Positions 9,101 to 18,000 of a DNA stretch of 64,000 bases are shown here, piece after piece. Source of the DNA: an uncultured Pseudomonas sp. (GTDB taxonomy: Bacteria; Pseudomonadota; Gammaproteobacteria; Pseudomonadales; Pseudomonadaceae); contig NZ_CAJYVE010000011.1 in assembly GCF_913777995.1 (NCBI RefSeq), positions 1-64,000 of the forward strand, in the 5' to 3' direction. The notes beneath the pieces were generated by a model. That model was not told the DNA's origin and made no database searches. It saw only the letters and a list, made by a program, of their open reading frames with translations. Position 1 is the first letter of the stretch. Each line of letters begins with the position of its first letter. Made by a program: the position numbers and the translations under genes.

Positions 9101-10138
9101 ATGCGCGACAAAGGCCGTGCCGTATACCAGATGGCCCTGGCCGACACCGACGAGATCAAGCGTGGCACCTTCGTGATGCCCACCCTGATCGAACTGGAAA
9201 GCTTCGATGAGCTGCAACGCGAGATCTTCGGTCCGGTGCTGCACGTGGTGCGCTATGCCCGCAAGGACCTCGACGCGCTGATCGGCCAGATAAACGCCTC
9301 GGGCTATGGCCTGACCCTCGGTGTACACACGCGCATCGACGAGACCATCGCCAAGGTCATCGACAAGGCGCATGCCGGCAACCTCTACGTGAACCGCAAC
9401 ATCGTCGGCGCCGTGGTCGGCGTACAGCCGTTCGGCGGCGAAGGTCTGTCCGGCACCGGCCCGAAAGCCGGTGGCCCGCTGTACCTGTACCGCCTGCTCA
9501 GCACCCGCCCACAGGAGGCCATCGCCCGCTCGTTCGCCGGAGCCGATGCCGGCAGCGCGCCGGACACCCGCCTGCATGAAGCGCTGCTCAAGCCGCTGGA
9601 AGCCTTCAAGGCCTGGGCGGCCAGCCAGCAGCGCGAGGAGCTGGTGCAACTGAGCGACAGCTTCGCCGCGCAATCGCAGAGCGGCATCAGCCGCACCCTG
9701 GCCGGGCCGACCGGCGAGCGCAACAGCTACACCATCCTGCCGCGCGAGCAGGTGCTGTGCCTGGCCGACGACGAAGGCGACCTGCTCGCGCAACTGACTG
9801 CGGTGCTGGCGGTGGGCAGTCGTGCGCTGTGGCTGGACGGCGAGCCAGGGCGCTCGCTGCACAAGCGCCTGCCTCGCGAAGTCCAGGCCCGCGTGCAACT
9901 GGTCAATGACTGGCAGCGTGACGAGGTGAGCTTCGATGCCGTGCTGCACCACGGCGACAGCGACCAACTGCGCGCGATCTGCGAGCAGGTTGCGCAACGC
10001 AGCGGTGCCATCGTCGGCGTCCATGGCCTCGCCTACGGCGACACCGGCATTGCCCTGGAGCGCCTGGTCATCGAACGCGCACTGAGCGTCAACACCGCCG
10101 CCGCCGGTGGCAACGCCAGCCTGATGACCATCGGCTGA
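6185..10138 (+). CDS. putA: Trifunctional PutA: repressor, proline dehydrogenase, P5C dehydrogenase
   Basis: A 1317-residue protein that oxidises proline to glutamate and represses the put genes. Residues 1-50 form a ribbon-helix-helix DNA-binding domain (TTLGVKLDEQTRERLKSAA). The FAD-dependent proline dehydrogenase barrel occupies about 180-560 with the family patterns RLVKGAYWDSE and FATHNAHT. The NAD-dependent P5C dehydrogenase lies at about 640-1120 with FTGSTEVA and the catalytic cysteine in SAGQRCSALR. The C-terminal part (about 1120-1317) closes the substrate channel. Length is normal for gamma-proteobacterial type. GAGG seven bases before the ATG supports the start. Reducing power is passed to the membrane quinone pool when proline is present, moving PutA from DNA to membrane. 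Confidence 0.97.
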   Translation: MATTTLGVKLDEQTRERLKSAAQGIDRTPHWVIKQAIFNYLERLESGAPLLELNGHDAREGDERVDAPADTGYQPFLDFAESILPQSVLRAAITSAYRRPEQEVVPMLLEQARLPAPQAEATHKLAASIADKLRHQKSAGGRAGIVQGLLQEFSLSSQEGVALMCLAEALLRIPDKGTRDALIRDKISTGNWQPHLGNSPSLFVNAATWGLLLTGKLVSTHNETGLTSSLSRIIGKSGEPMIRKGVDMAMRLMGEQFVTGETIGEALANAAKFESKGFRYSYDMLGEAALTEHDAQKYLASYEQAIHSIGKASHGRGIYEGPGISIKLSALHPRYSRAQYERVMDELYPRLLSLTLLAKQYDIGLNIDAEEADRLELSLDLLERLCFEPQLAGWNGIGFVIQAYQKRCPYVIDYVIDLARRSRHRLMIRLVKGAYWDSEIKRAQLDGLEGYPVYTRKVYTDVSYIACARKLLAAPEVIYPQFATHNAHTLAAIYHIAGQNYYPGQYEFQCLHGMGEPLYEQVVGKVADGKLNRPCRVYAPVGTHETLLAYLVRRLLENGANTSFVNRIADQSISIQELVADPVTSIERMATQEGQCGLPHPRIPLPRELYGRERANSSGIDMANEHRLASLSSALLTSANHQWQAAPLLGCPASQETPQAVLNPSDHRDVVGHVQEATLADVNGAIQCAMSAGPIWQATPPGERAAILERAADLMESEIQPLMGLLVREAGKTYLNAIAEVREAVDFLRYYAVQARNEFSNDSHRPLGPVVCISPWNFPLAIFSGQVAAALAAGNPVLAKPAEQTPLVAAQAVRILLEAGIPEGALQLLPGRGESVGAGLVGDERVKGVMFTGSTEVARLLQRNVAGRLDAQGRPIPLIAETGGQNAMIVDSSALTEQVVIDVVSSAFDSAGQRCSALRVLCLQEDSADRVIEMLKGAMAESRLGNPERLAVDIGPVIDAEAKAGIEKHIQTMRDKGRAVYQMALADTDEIKRGTFVMPTLIELESFDELQREIFGPVLHVVRYARKDLDALIGQINASGYGLTLGVHTRIDETIAKVIDKAHAGNLYVNRNIVGAVVGVQPFGGEGLSGTGPKAGGPLYLYRLLSTRPQEAIARSFAGADAGSAPDTRLHEALLKPLEAFKAWAASQQREELVQLSDSFAAQSQSGISRTLAGPTGERNSYTILPREQVLCLADDEGDLLAQLTAVLAVGSRALWLDGEPGRSLHKRLPREVQARVQLVNDWQRDEVSFDAVLHHGDSDQLRAICEQVAQRSGAIVGVHGLAYGDTGIALERLVIERALSVNTAAAGGNASLMTIG

Positions 10139-10152
10139 TACCGCGCCACCCC

Positions 10153-10178
10153 ACCGGCCGCTGGCGACAGCGGCCGGT
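10153..10178. terminator. Hairpin terminator between putA and the toxin gene
   Basis: A 10-bp GC-rich stem (ACCGGCCGCT at 10153-10162 and its complement at 10169-10178) with a 6-base loop lies 14 bases after the putA stop codon and directly before the end of the convergent toxin gene. A short T-containing stretch follows on the plus strand. Confidence 0.65.
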
Positions 10179-10180
10179 TC

Positions 10181-12793
10181 TCATTCATGCCCTGGGCTGG
10201 CCGCCGGCGTTTGCGGCAACGGGAAGAAGCGCTCGACCAGGCGCTTGCCCTGCTCCCCGAGCCTGGCTGCGTATTGCGCGCGGCTGAACGGCTCGCCGGT
10301 ACGCATTTCGAACAACCGTACGTCACTGGAAGGCCTCGGAATTTCCTGCATCCGCACGCGAATGAAGCGATAGGCGGCACCGCTGATTTCACGTATATCG
10401 CGTACCTGAAAGTAGTGCCCTGGTGCGAACAGGGATTCTGCCTCCTCTTCCTCCTCCGAAAACGGCGCGACAGGTGTGGCGTTGAGGTACTGCTCGGCGA
10501 GGATTTCGAAGACGATGGACGAGTCGTCGAAGGTGACCGCGCCATCGTAGCCATACGACGGCGCCCCCGCCTGGCTGCTGGCGAAGGACCGTGCCACATA
10601 GGGGTTTTCCGAGAACGAAGTAAAGTCCGTGTTGACCAGCACGTCGCCTGCCTTGATATGCCCCTGGCGGAAATTCAGCCCCGAGGTGCCCCGTGCGCCG
10701 CTGCCACCGCGATACAGCGTGGCATGGTTGTCATGGCCGATGGCCCGCAGGTCGTCGGCCAGTTCCTCGATCATCTCCACCTGGTTGGTAATGCTCGGCT
10801 TGCCGGTGCGCAGGTACTGGTTGAACTCTTCTTCACGCTGCGAGTAACGATTCACCCGGCCACCGTAATAACGGCCCGCCGGGGTCTTGAACACACGATA
10901 TTCGTCACCCCAGGCGTCAACCACCACCTGGTCGCCCTCGCTGTCGACGCTGAGTTCGTCTTCAGGCGCCATCTCGTGCACGTTGATCACTGCCTTCTGC
11001 CTTGCCAGGGCCATCTCCGATAAACGCTCCTCCTCTTCGAGGTCGAAGCGCATGTGCACATCCCAGAACTCCGAACCGACCGTCGGGTAGCCCGTCGCCT
11101 GCGACGGACCGGCCAACGGACCGGCGCTTGCGCCCTCCATGCCACCGGCGAGCTTCAGAGACGGCAGCGCCTGCCACTGCCCCTGGGCATCGAGCCGCAC
11201 CGGCGTGGCCCCTTCGAAGGAGAAGGGATTGAGCGGGTCGACGGCCAGCCAAGTGTTGAGCGACGAACTGAAACGCACGCGGCGGGGCGTTTCTCCCAGC
11301 ATGATCCAGGTCTCGCCGCTGGCCGTGCGTTCAATGCCCTGCATGGGCACGTCGCCGCTGCTGGAGGTGCCGAGTTCCTGCAGGGGGATCCACTCGCCGT
11401 CTGGGCTTGCCAGCTCGCTTGACGGTCGGGGTGCCAGGGCGCGTCTCAGCGCCGGCAGGGTATCGACCAACAACGGCAGGCTGAACAGTACGAAGATCGC
11501 ATTGCACACGGCACCGATCACGCCGGCCTTGCGTTGCCGGGAGTCGACGCCATTGACTGCCTGGTCGATGTTCAGCCCGAGATTGCCCAGCCCGGCACCG
11601 ATAAGGCTCAGCGCCAGCGGCCAGGACGCCACCGTCATGGGGCCGAACACGCGGATCAGCGCATTCAGGTAACCGATCCACATCTGCTTGCGCAGGCTGG
11701 CATTGGAGGTCAGCGCCTGCGTCACGCTGTGCATTTCCCGCTGGGCCAGGTCTCGCCAGTGCTCGAAGACATCACCGAGAATGACCCGGTCGGCCTGGTT
11801 GAGCAGCCCCAGCGCCTCGGGGTCGGCGATGTGGTTGGTGTCAGGGCCCGAGGCCGCATCGCGTAGGCGGTCCAGCATTGCAGCCAGCTCGCTGGCGCGC
11901 TCCTGGGTCACTTCGGGCCCGCTTAGGAACAGCGCACTGAAGGCCTGGCGCGAAGGTTCATCACTCAAGCAACCACGCACCCAGGCAAATAGCTCGGCTT
12001 CGGTAGCGAACACGTGGAACGCGGCCTCGCTGCCAGCCACGTAGAGAATCTGCCGTCCGGCACCGTCGACGACGCGGATGATATGGCTCGACTCCAGCCC
12101 GCCGATATCGAAGCTGCGCACGCTGAGCGCCGGTGTCCCGTTCAGGGAGGCACCCGTCGTGGCATTCGCCGAAGGCGTTGGCACGCCGCTGATCGCCTGG
12201 TCGAACAGGGCCAGGTCGCCAGGCGACAGCTGGCCGTTGCGCACCGCGAGCGCACCAGACGCCTTGCAGCCGACGCGGGCCAGTATCAGGAAGGTCTGTG
12301 CGTGGGTGCTCCAGAAGTGCTCCACACGCTGGCGAAACACTTGGGCGAAATCGTCTGCCCAGAGACGCTGCAGCACCTGTTGCGGCAACAGCCGCACTTC
12401 GTTGCGCTCATCGAAATGGCCATGCCCAGGCCCGTCGACATAGAAGCCGCCATACATCTGCAACTCATCGCTGGCATCCTGATCCCGGGCGTTGAAGCGG
12501 TGCATCACCAGTTCGACCAGGGTCATCGACTCCACCGGCGTGCCGGTGTGCGCCCAACCGTTGTAGGTGCGCGAGCTGCTGACCGCCGTGGCGAAGCGAT
12601 GCCACCAGACCTTGTCCGGATCGGCCTGGCTGCCGGCCAGCTCCTGCAACAGTTTGCGGGCCTGCGCCCAGGCCTGGCCATGGACGTCGGGATAGTCCTG
12701 GATGAATTGCCGGGCCTTTTGCCTGAGCAGCCGCTGCTCGGACTGATAACGGCGCTGCTGCGCCCCTGCGATGAACTCTGCCGAATGCGGCAT
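10181..12793 (-). CDS. Putative ADP-ribosyltransferase toxin with dermonecrotic-toxin-like N-terminus
   Basis: An 870-residue candidate secreted toxin. The first 460 residues resemble the dermonecrotic-toxin-like (DUF6543-type) region of large Pseudomonas toxins, ending in two hydrophobic segments (about 377-402 and 424-445) that could insert into a target membrane. A low-complexity linker follows. The C-terminal 200 residues show the R-S-E class ADP-ribosyltransferase signature: Arg695 in LYRGG, an STS-like TSFS at 725-728 in DFTSFSENPYVARSFA, and an ExE motif Glu784-Ala-Glu786 in EAESLFAPGHYFQV. The start was moved from an upstream ATG to 12793, where AAGGAG lies six bases before ATG. No signal peptide, adjacent chaperone or immunity gene is seen. 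The target and export route are unknown. Domain call is good, toxin role is inferred. Confidence 0.82.
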   Translation of the reverse strand: MPHSAEFIAGAQQRRYQSEQRLLRQKARQFIQDYPDVHGQAWAQARKLLQELAGSQADPDKVWWHRFATAVSSSRTYNGWAHTGTPVESMTLVELVMHRFNARDQDASDELQMYGGFYVDGPGHGHFDERNEVRLLPQQVLQRLWADDFAQVFRQRVEHFWSTHAQTFLILARVGCKASGALAVRNGQLSPGDLALFDQAISGVPTPSANATTGASLNGTPALSVRSFDIGGLESSHIIRVVDGAGRQILYVAGSEAAFHVFATEAELFAWVRGCLSDEPSRQAFSALFLSGPEVTQERASELAAMLDRLRDAASGPDTNHIADPEALGLLNQADRVILGDVFEHWRDLAQREMHSVTQALTSNASLRKQMWIGYLNALIRVFGPMTVASWPLALSLIGAGLGNLGLNIDQAVNGVDSRQRKAGVIGAVCNAIFVLFSLPLLVDTLPALRRALAPRPSSELASPDGEWIPLQELGTSSSGDVPMQGIERTASGETWIMLGETPRRVRFSSSLNTWLAVDPLNPFSFEGATPVRLDAQGQWQALPSLKLAGGMEGASAGPLAGPSQATGYPTVGSEFWDVHMRFDLEEEERLSEMALARQKAVINVHEMAPEDELSVDSEGDQVVVDAWGDEYRVFKTPAGRYYGGRVNRYSQREEEFNQYLRTGKPSITNQVEMIEELADDLRAIGHDNHATLYRGGSGARGTSGLNFRQGHIKAGDVLVNTDFTSFSENPYVARSFASSQAGAPSYGYDGAVTFDDSSIVFEILAEQYLNATPVAPFSEEEEEAESLFAPGHYFQVRDIREISGAAYRFIRVRMQEIPRPSSDVRLFEMRTGEPFSRAQYAARLGEQGKRLVERFFPLPQTPAASPGHE

Positions 12794-12859
12794 GACGGAC
12801 TCCTTGATCGAGAAAGCCATGCAGCTGATCAGGGACACCGATACCCCGTGCGGTAGTTA

Positions 12860-12890
12860 GTTATGGCATAACTGTTTCATACGAATGAAA
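12860..12890. promoter_or_regulatory. Two short palindromes upstream of the toxin gene
   Basis: GTTATG-G-CATAAC (12860-12872) is a 13-bp palindrome and TTTCAT-ACGA-ATGAAA (12875-12890) follows immediately. They lie 67 to 97 bp before the toxin start codon in the 235-bp gap to nhaP2 and could be operator sites. No regulator gene is adjacent, so this is suggestive only. Confidence 0.35.
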
Positions 12891-12920
12891 GTTGTTTCAG
12901 CCTTCCTGTCCGACAAGGCT

Positions 12921-12950
12921 TTGACAGCCAGGCAATTCAACGGGTTAAAT
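12921..12950 (+). promoter_or_regulatory. Sigma70-type promoter of nhaP2
   Basis: A perfect -35 box TTGACA (12921-12926) is followed after 18 bases by TTAAAT (12945-12950), a 4 of 6 match to the -10 consensus. Transcription would start near 12957 and leave a leader of about 70 bases before the antiporter start codon. Confidence 0.6.
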
Positions 12951-13028
12951 CCCTTGGCACGCTCGCTGCATAAGTAACATTTCCTACGCAAAGCGAAGCC
13001 CGATTCTTACAGTCATGGAGTACTGCCC

Positions 13029-14771
13029 TTGGATGCATCGACCATCAACAGCCTGTTCCTGATCGGCGCGGTGTTGGTCGGGGCCAGCATCCTGGTCAGT
13101 TCGCTGTCTTCGCGGCTGGGCATTCCGATCCTGGTCATCATCCTCGCCGTCGGCATGGTCGCTGGCGTCGACGGTGGCGGCATCATTTTCGACAACTACG
13201 CCGCCGCCTACCTGGTCGGCAACCTGGCGCTGGCGGTGATCCTCCTCGACGGCGGTCTGCGCACCCGGGTCGCCAGTTTCCGCGTGGCGCTGTGGCCGGC
13301 CCTGTCGCTGGCCACCGTCGGCGTGTTGATCACCACGGCCTTGACCGGCATGGTGGCCGCCTGGCTGTTCAACCTGAACCTCATGCAGGGCCTGTTGATC
13401 GGCGCCATCGTCGGCTCCACCGACGCCGCGGCGGTGTTCTCGCTGCTGGGCGGCAAGGGCCTCAACGAGCGGGTCACCGCCAGCCTGGAGATCGAGTCGG
13501 GCAGCAACGACCCCATGGCCGTGTTCCTCACCGTCACCCTGATCGGCATGCTCGCCAGCGGCCAGACCGGCCTGCACTGGAGCCTGCTCGGGCACCTGAT
13601 CCAGGAGTTCGGCATCGGCACCCTGATGGGCTTGGGCAGTGGCTGGCTGATGCTGCAACTGGTCAACCGTATCAACCTGACCGCGGGCCTGTACCCGATT
13701 CTGGTGATCGCCGGGGGCACGGCGGTATTCGCCCTGACCAACGCCATCCACGGCAGCGGTTTCCTGGCCATCTACCTGTTCGGCCTGGTACTGGGCAACC
13801 GCCCGATCCGCAGCCGCCATGGCATCCTGCACATGCTCGATGGCATGGCCTGGCTGGCGCAGATCGGCATGTTCCTGGTTCTCGGTTTGCTGGTCACCCC
13901 GCACGACCTGCTGCCCATCGCCATTCCAGCCCTGGGCCTGGCGCTGTGGATGATCCTGGTGGCACGCCCCCTGTCGGTCATGGTCGGCCTGCTGCCGTTC
14001 AAGGCCTTCCATGGTCGGGAAAAGGCCTTCATCGCCTGGGTCGGCCTGCGTGGCGCAGTACCGATCATCCTGGCGGTGTTCCCGCTGATGGCCGGGCTGC
14101 CCAATGCCCAGCTGTACTTCAACCTGGCGTTCTTCATCGTGCTCATCTCGCTGCTGCTGCAAGGCACCAGCCTGCCGTGGATGGCCAAGCTGCTGAAGGT
14201 CACGGTGCCGCCAGACCCGGCGCCGATTTCCCGCTCGGCGCTGGAAGTCCACGTCACCAGTGAATGGGAGCTGTTCGTCTACCGCCTGGGCGCGGAAAAG
14301 TGGTGCATCGGCGCCGCCCTGCGCGAACTGAAGATGCCCGAGGGCACGCGTATCGCCGCGCTGTTCCGTGGCAAACAACTGCTGCACCCGTCCGGCAGTA
14401 CCACCCTGGAGGTCGGTGACCTGCTCTGCGTGATCGGTCACGAACATGACCTGCCGGCCCTCGGCAAGCTGTTCAGCCAGGCCCCTCAACGCGGCCAGGA
14501 CCTGCGTTTCTTCGGCGATTTCGTGCTGGAAGGCGATGCCCAGCTCGGCGCGGTGGCCGCCCTGTACGGCCTGAACCTCGACGGTCTGGACCCGAACATG
14601 CCGTTGGCCCAGTTCATCGTGCAGAAGAACCGCGGCGCAGTGATCGTCGGCGACCAGATCGAGTGGAACGGCACGTTGTGGACCGTCGCTTCGACAGAAG
14701 GGAACAGGATCCTCAAGGTCGGGGTCAAATTCCCCGAAGGCGCACGCCCGGGTCCGGGCCTGTTCCTCTAG
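13029..14771 (+). CDS. nhaP2: Potassium/proton antiporter NhaP2 (CvrA)
   Basis: A 580-residue CPA1-family antiporter that exchanges K+ for H+ across the inner membrane. Residues 1-390 hold about 12-13 hydrophobic segments, with the ion-binding stretch [13 protein letters not shown], where the Asn-Asp pair sits in CPA1 exchangers. Residues about 400-480 form an RCK_C-type (TrkA_C) regulatory domain and about 490-580 a CorC/HlyC-like domain, the domain order of NhaP2/CvrA. The gene appears to start at TTG, with GGAG nine bases upstream; the nearby ATG at 13015 is out of frame. A TTGACA promoter precedes it. Its stop codon overlaps the left end of a 172-bp inverted-repeat element. Confidence 0.93.
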   Translation: MDASTINSLFLIGAVLVGASILVSSLSSRLGIPILVIILAVGMVAGVDGGGIIFDNYAAAYLVGNLALAVILLDGGLRTRVASFRVALWPALSLATVGVLITTALTGMVAAWLFNLNLMQGLLIGAIVGSTDAAAVFSLLGGKGLNERVTASLEIESGSNDPMAVFLTVTLIGMLASGQTGLHWSLLGHLIQEFGIGTLMGLGSGWLMLQLVNRINLTAGLYPILVIAGGTAVFALTNAIHGSGFLAIYLFGLVLGNRPIRSRHGILHMLDGMAWLAQIGMFLVLGLLVTPHDLLPIAIPALGLALWMILVARPLSVMVGLLPFKAFHGREKAFIAWVGLRGAVPIILAVFPLMAGLPNAQLYFNLAFFIVLISLLLQGTSLPWMAKLLKVTVPPDPAPISRSALEVHVTSEWELFVYRLGAEKWCIGAALRELKMPEGTRIAALFRGKQLLHPSGSTTLEVGDLLCVIGHEHDLPALGKLFSQAPQRGQDLRFFGDFVLEGDAQLGAVAALYGLNLDGLDPNMPLAQFIVQKNRGAVIVGDQIEWNGTLWTVASTEGNRILKVGVKFPEGARPGPGLFL

Positions 14772-14941
14772 GTTTTGTACGAAAAGTGCCTGCGCTCGGC
14801 CATGCTGCGTTAAAAACAGGCTGGATCGCCAGCCCGGTCGGAATGCTCATTTACTCCAGTAAAGTCGCCCGCGACTCCGAGCGTTCCTCGCCTGTTTTTG
14901 CCTTGCCTGACCTTCGCTCGCCAACTTTTCGTACGAAACCT
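14770..14941. mobile_element. 172-bp MITE-like element with 18-bp terminal inverted repeats
   Basis: The ends AGGTTTTGTACGAAAAGT (14770-14787) and ACTTTTCGTACGAAACCT (14924-14941) are inverted copies with one mismatch. Inside, AAAAACAGGC (14812-14821) and GCCTGTTTTT (14890-14899) form a second nested pair. The whole element can fold as one long interrupted hairpin. No coding capacity is present. It resembles the non-autonomous palindromic elements scattered in P. putida-group genomes. It may also end nhaP2 transcription. Confidence 0.6.
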
Positions 14942-15075
14942 AAGACGAGCTGAAAACGGCGACACCCGCACGCTTTGCAGACCTCGTCGATTAAATCGCC
15001 TGTTTGCCAGTGCCCCCTGCCGGGGGCATTGTTTTAAACTGCGCGCCTGTCCGTTTCTGCAAGCGATCGGTGTCT
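14942..15075. other. Short spacer before mscK
   Basis: Together with the inverted-repeat element this makes a gap of just over 300 bases between nhaP2 and mscK. The spacer has a small inverted repeat (TGCCCCCTGCCGGGGGCA, 15010-15027) that may be a terminator or leader structure. No gene or clear promoter is seen. Confidence 0.45.
15010..15027. terminator. Short GC hairpin upstream of mscK
   Basis: TGCCCCC-TGCC-GGGGGCA forms a 7-bp stem with a 4-base loop followed by TTGTTTT, which is the form of an intrinsic terminator on the plus strand. It would end read-through from nhaP2 about 50 bases before mscK. Confidence 0.6.
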
Positions 15076-18000
15076 ATGTCTTCCTTGCGCACCTTCCTGG
15101 CCGCCGCCCTGCTCGGCCTTTGCCTGACCACTTCCTGCGCGGCGCTGGCCGCCGACCCGCCCAACCGCGACAGCGTCCAGCAGAGCCTGGACAAGATCGC
15201 CGACCGCAAGCTGTCCGACGCCGACCAGAAGGCGCTGCAACAGGTGCTGGAGCAGACCCTGGGCTTTCTCGACAGCAAGGACGACAGCGAGCAGAAGCTC
15301 GCCGCGCTCAAGCAGCAGCTGGACCGCGCGCCGCGGCAGATCATCGACAACCAGCGCGAACTCGATCGCCTGAAGAACAGCAAGGTGATTCCGGTCGCCC
15401 AGCGCTACGCCAACCTCGACGTGCCGCAGCTCGAACAGCTGCTCAGCGACCGCAGTACCCAGCAGAGCGACCAGCAGAAGGCGCTCAACGACGCCAGCAA
15501 CCTGATCCTCACCGCCCAGACCCGCCCTGAACGCGCCCAGGCGGAAATCTCCAGCAACCAGACACGCATCCAGCAGCTCAACACCCTGCTCAAGAACGGC
15601 AAGGACGGCGGCAAGCCGCTCAGCGGCGACCAGCGCAACCTGTACAACGCCGAGATCGCCGCACTCAGCGCCCTCAACCAGCTGCGCCGCCAGGAGCTGG
15701 CCGGCAACAGTCAGTTGCAGGACCTGGGCAACAGCCAGCACGACTTGCTGAACGAGAAGGTGCAGCGCCAGGACCAGGAAATCCAGGACCTGCAGACCCT
15801 GATCAATGACAAGCGTCGCGCGCAGTCGCAGAAGACCGTCGAAGACCTGGCCAGGGAAGCGCAGAAGACCGGTGGCAGCAGCGTGCTGGCCAGCGAAAGC
15901 GCTGCCAACCTGAAACTCTCCGACTACCTGCTGCGCGGCACCGAACGCCTCAACGAACTGACCCAGAGCAACCTGCAGACCAAGCAGCAGCTGGACAACC
16001 TGACCCAGACCGACCAGGCCCTGGACGAGCAGATCAACGTGCTCAGCGGCAGCCTGCTGCTGTCGAAGATCCTCTACAAACAAAAGCAGTCGCTGCCGCA
16101 TCTGCAGGTGGACAAGAACCTCGCTGACGAAATCGCCGACATCCGCCTGTACCAGTTCGAGGTCAACCAGCAGCGCGAACAGATGAGCACGCCGCTCGAC
16201 TACGTGGAAAAGCTGCTGGCCAGCCAGCCCAGCGAACAAGTCACCCCGGCCCTGCGGCGCACCCTGATGGACCTGGCAGTGACCCGCAGCGACCTGCTCG
16301 AACGCCTCAACCGACTGCTGGCCGCGCTGCTCAACGAATCGATCAACCTGCAGCTCAACCAGAAGCAACTGATCAGCACCGCCATCAGCCTGCGCGCCAC
16401 CCTCGACGAGCAGATGTTCTGGATCCCCAGCAACAAGCCGCTGGACGCCGAGTGGTTCCAGGGCATCTGGCCGCGCCTGAAGAAGCAGGTCTCCACCCTG
16501 CCCTGGGCGTCGAGCTTCAGCGAACTGCTCGACGGCCTGGTGCAGCGGCCCCTGGTGTTCCTGCCGCTGCTGCTGACCATCGGCCTGCTCACCTGGCGGC
16601 GCAAGGCCCTGTACGAAAAGCTCAACCAGTTGCATGCCGACATCGGCCACTTCCGCCGCGACAACCAGTGGAAGACCCCGGCGGCGCTGCTGATCAACGT
16701 GCTGCTGGCGATGCCGGTGGCGCTGACCCTGGCCTCGTGCGGCTATGCCTTGCAGATCGACGCCCGTGGACAGAACGCCAACCTCGGCGTGGCCCTGCAG
16801 GAAATCGGCCTGACCTGGCTGATGTTCTACACCGCCTACCGGATCCTCGCCCCGGACGGCGTCGCCCAGCTGCACTTTCGCTGGGAGCCATCACAAGTAG
16901 AGTTCCTGCGCGGCTGGGTGCGGCGCCTGGGGCTGGTGGTGCTGGCGCTGGTCGCCGTGGTGGCGGTGGCCGAGCACCAGCCGGCGGCGCTGGCCGACGA
17001 CGTGCTGGGCATCGGCGTGGTGCTCAGCTGCTACGCGCTGATGACCCTGCTGCTGGGCCGGCTGCTGCTCTCCAGCCCTACCCATCACAACGCTTCGCTG
17101 TTTCGCAAGGCGCTGGGCATGGCCTACACCGCCATGCCGGTGGCGCTGTTCATCGCCGTGTGCTTCGGCTACTACTACACCGCCCTGAAGCTCACCGACC
17201 GGCTGATCGACACCCTTTACCTGCTGCTGTTGTGGTTGGTGGTCGAGGCAGCGTTCATCCGTGGCCTGAACGTCGCGGCCCGGCGCCTGGCCTACCAGCG
17301 CGCCCTGGCCAAGCGCCAGGCGGCGCGGGAAAACGGCGACGGCGACATACCGGTCGAAGAACCCAAGCTGGACATCGAACAGGTCAACCAGCAGTCGCTG
17401 CGCCTGATCCGCCTGGCCCTGATGGCGTTGTTCATCGGTGCCATGTACTGGGTCTGGGCCGACCTGATCACGGTGTTCTCCTACCTGGACAACGTGACCC
17501 TGTACGAATACACCAGCGGCACCGGAGCCAATATCAGCATGGTGCCGATCAGCCTGGGCGACATGCTCGGCGCGCTGGTGATCGTGGCCATCACCTTCAT
17601 ACTGGCGCGCAACCTGCCGGGCCTGCTGGAAGTCTTCGTGCTGTCGCGCATGAACCTCGCCCAGGGCAGCGCCTACGCCACCACCACGCTGCTGTCGTAC
17701 ACCATCGCCGGGGTCGGTTTCGTCAGTACCCTGTCGACCCTCGGGGTCAGCTGGGACAAGCTGCAGTGGCTGGTCGCCGCACTGTCGGTGGGCCTGGGCT
17801 TCGGTATGCAGGAGATCTTCGCCAACTTCATCTCCGGCATCATGATTCTCTTCGAACGCCCGGTGCGCATCGGCGACACCATCACCATCGGCAACCTGTC
17901 CGGCACGGTGAGCAAGATCCGCATTCGTGCCACGACCATCACCGACTTCGACCGCAAGGACATCATCGTCCCCAACAAGACCTTCATCACCGGCCAACTG

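Noticed and set aside
5786-10024. A 1412-codon open frame antisense to putA
   Set aside because: It runs against a well-conserved gene and has the Ala/Gly/Val/His/Gln composition typical of a complementary frame in high-GC DNA. No ribosome-binding site or family motif is seen.
12794-12838. Upstream ATG of the toxin gene adding 15 residues
   Set aside because: The internal ATG has AAGGAG at ideal distance; the upstream one has none.
12984-14489. A 501-codon open frame antisense to nhaP2
   Set aside because: Gln/His/Ala/Gly-rich shadow frame without motifs or start signals.
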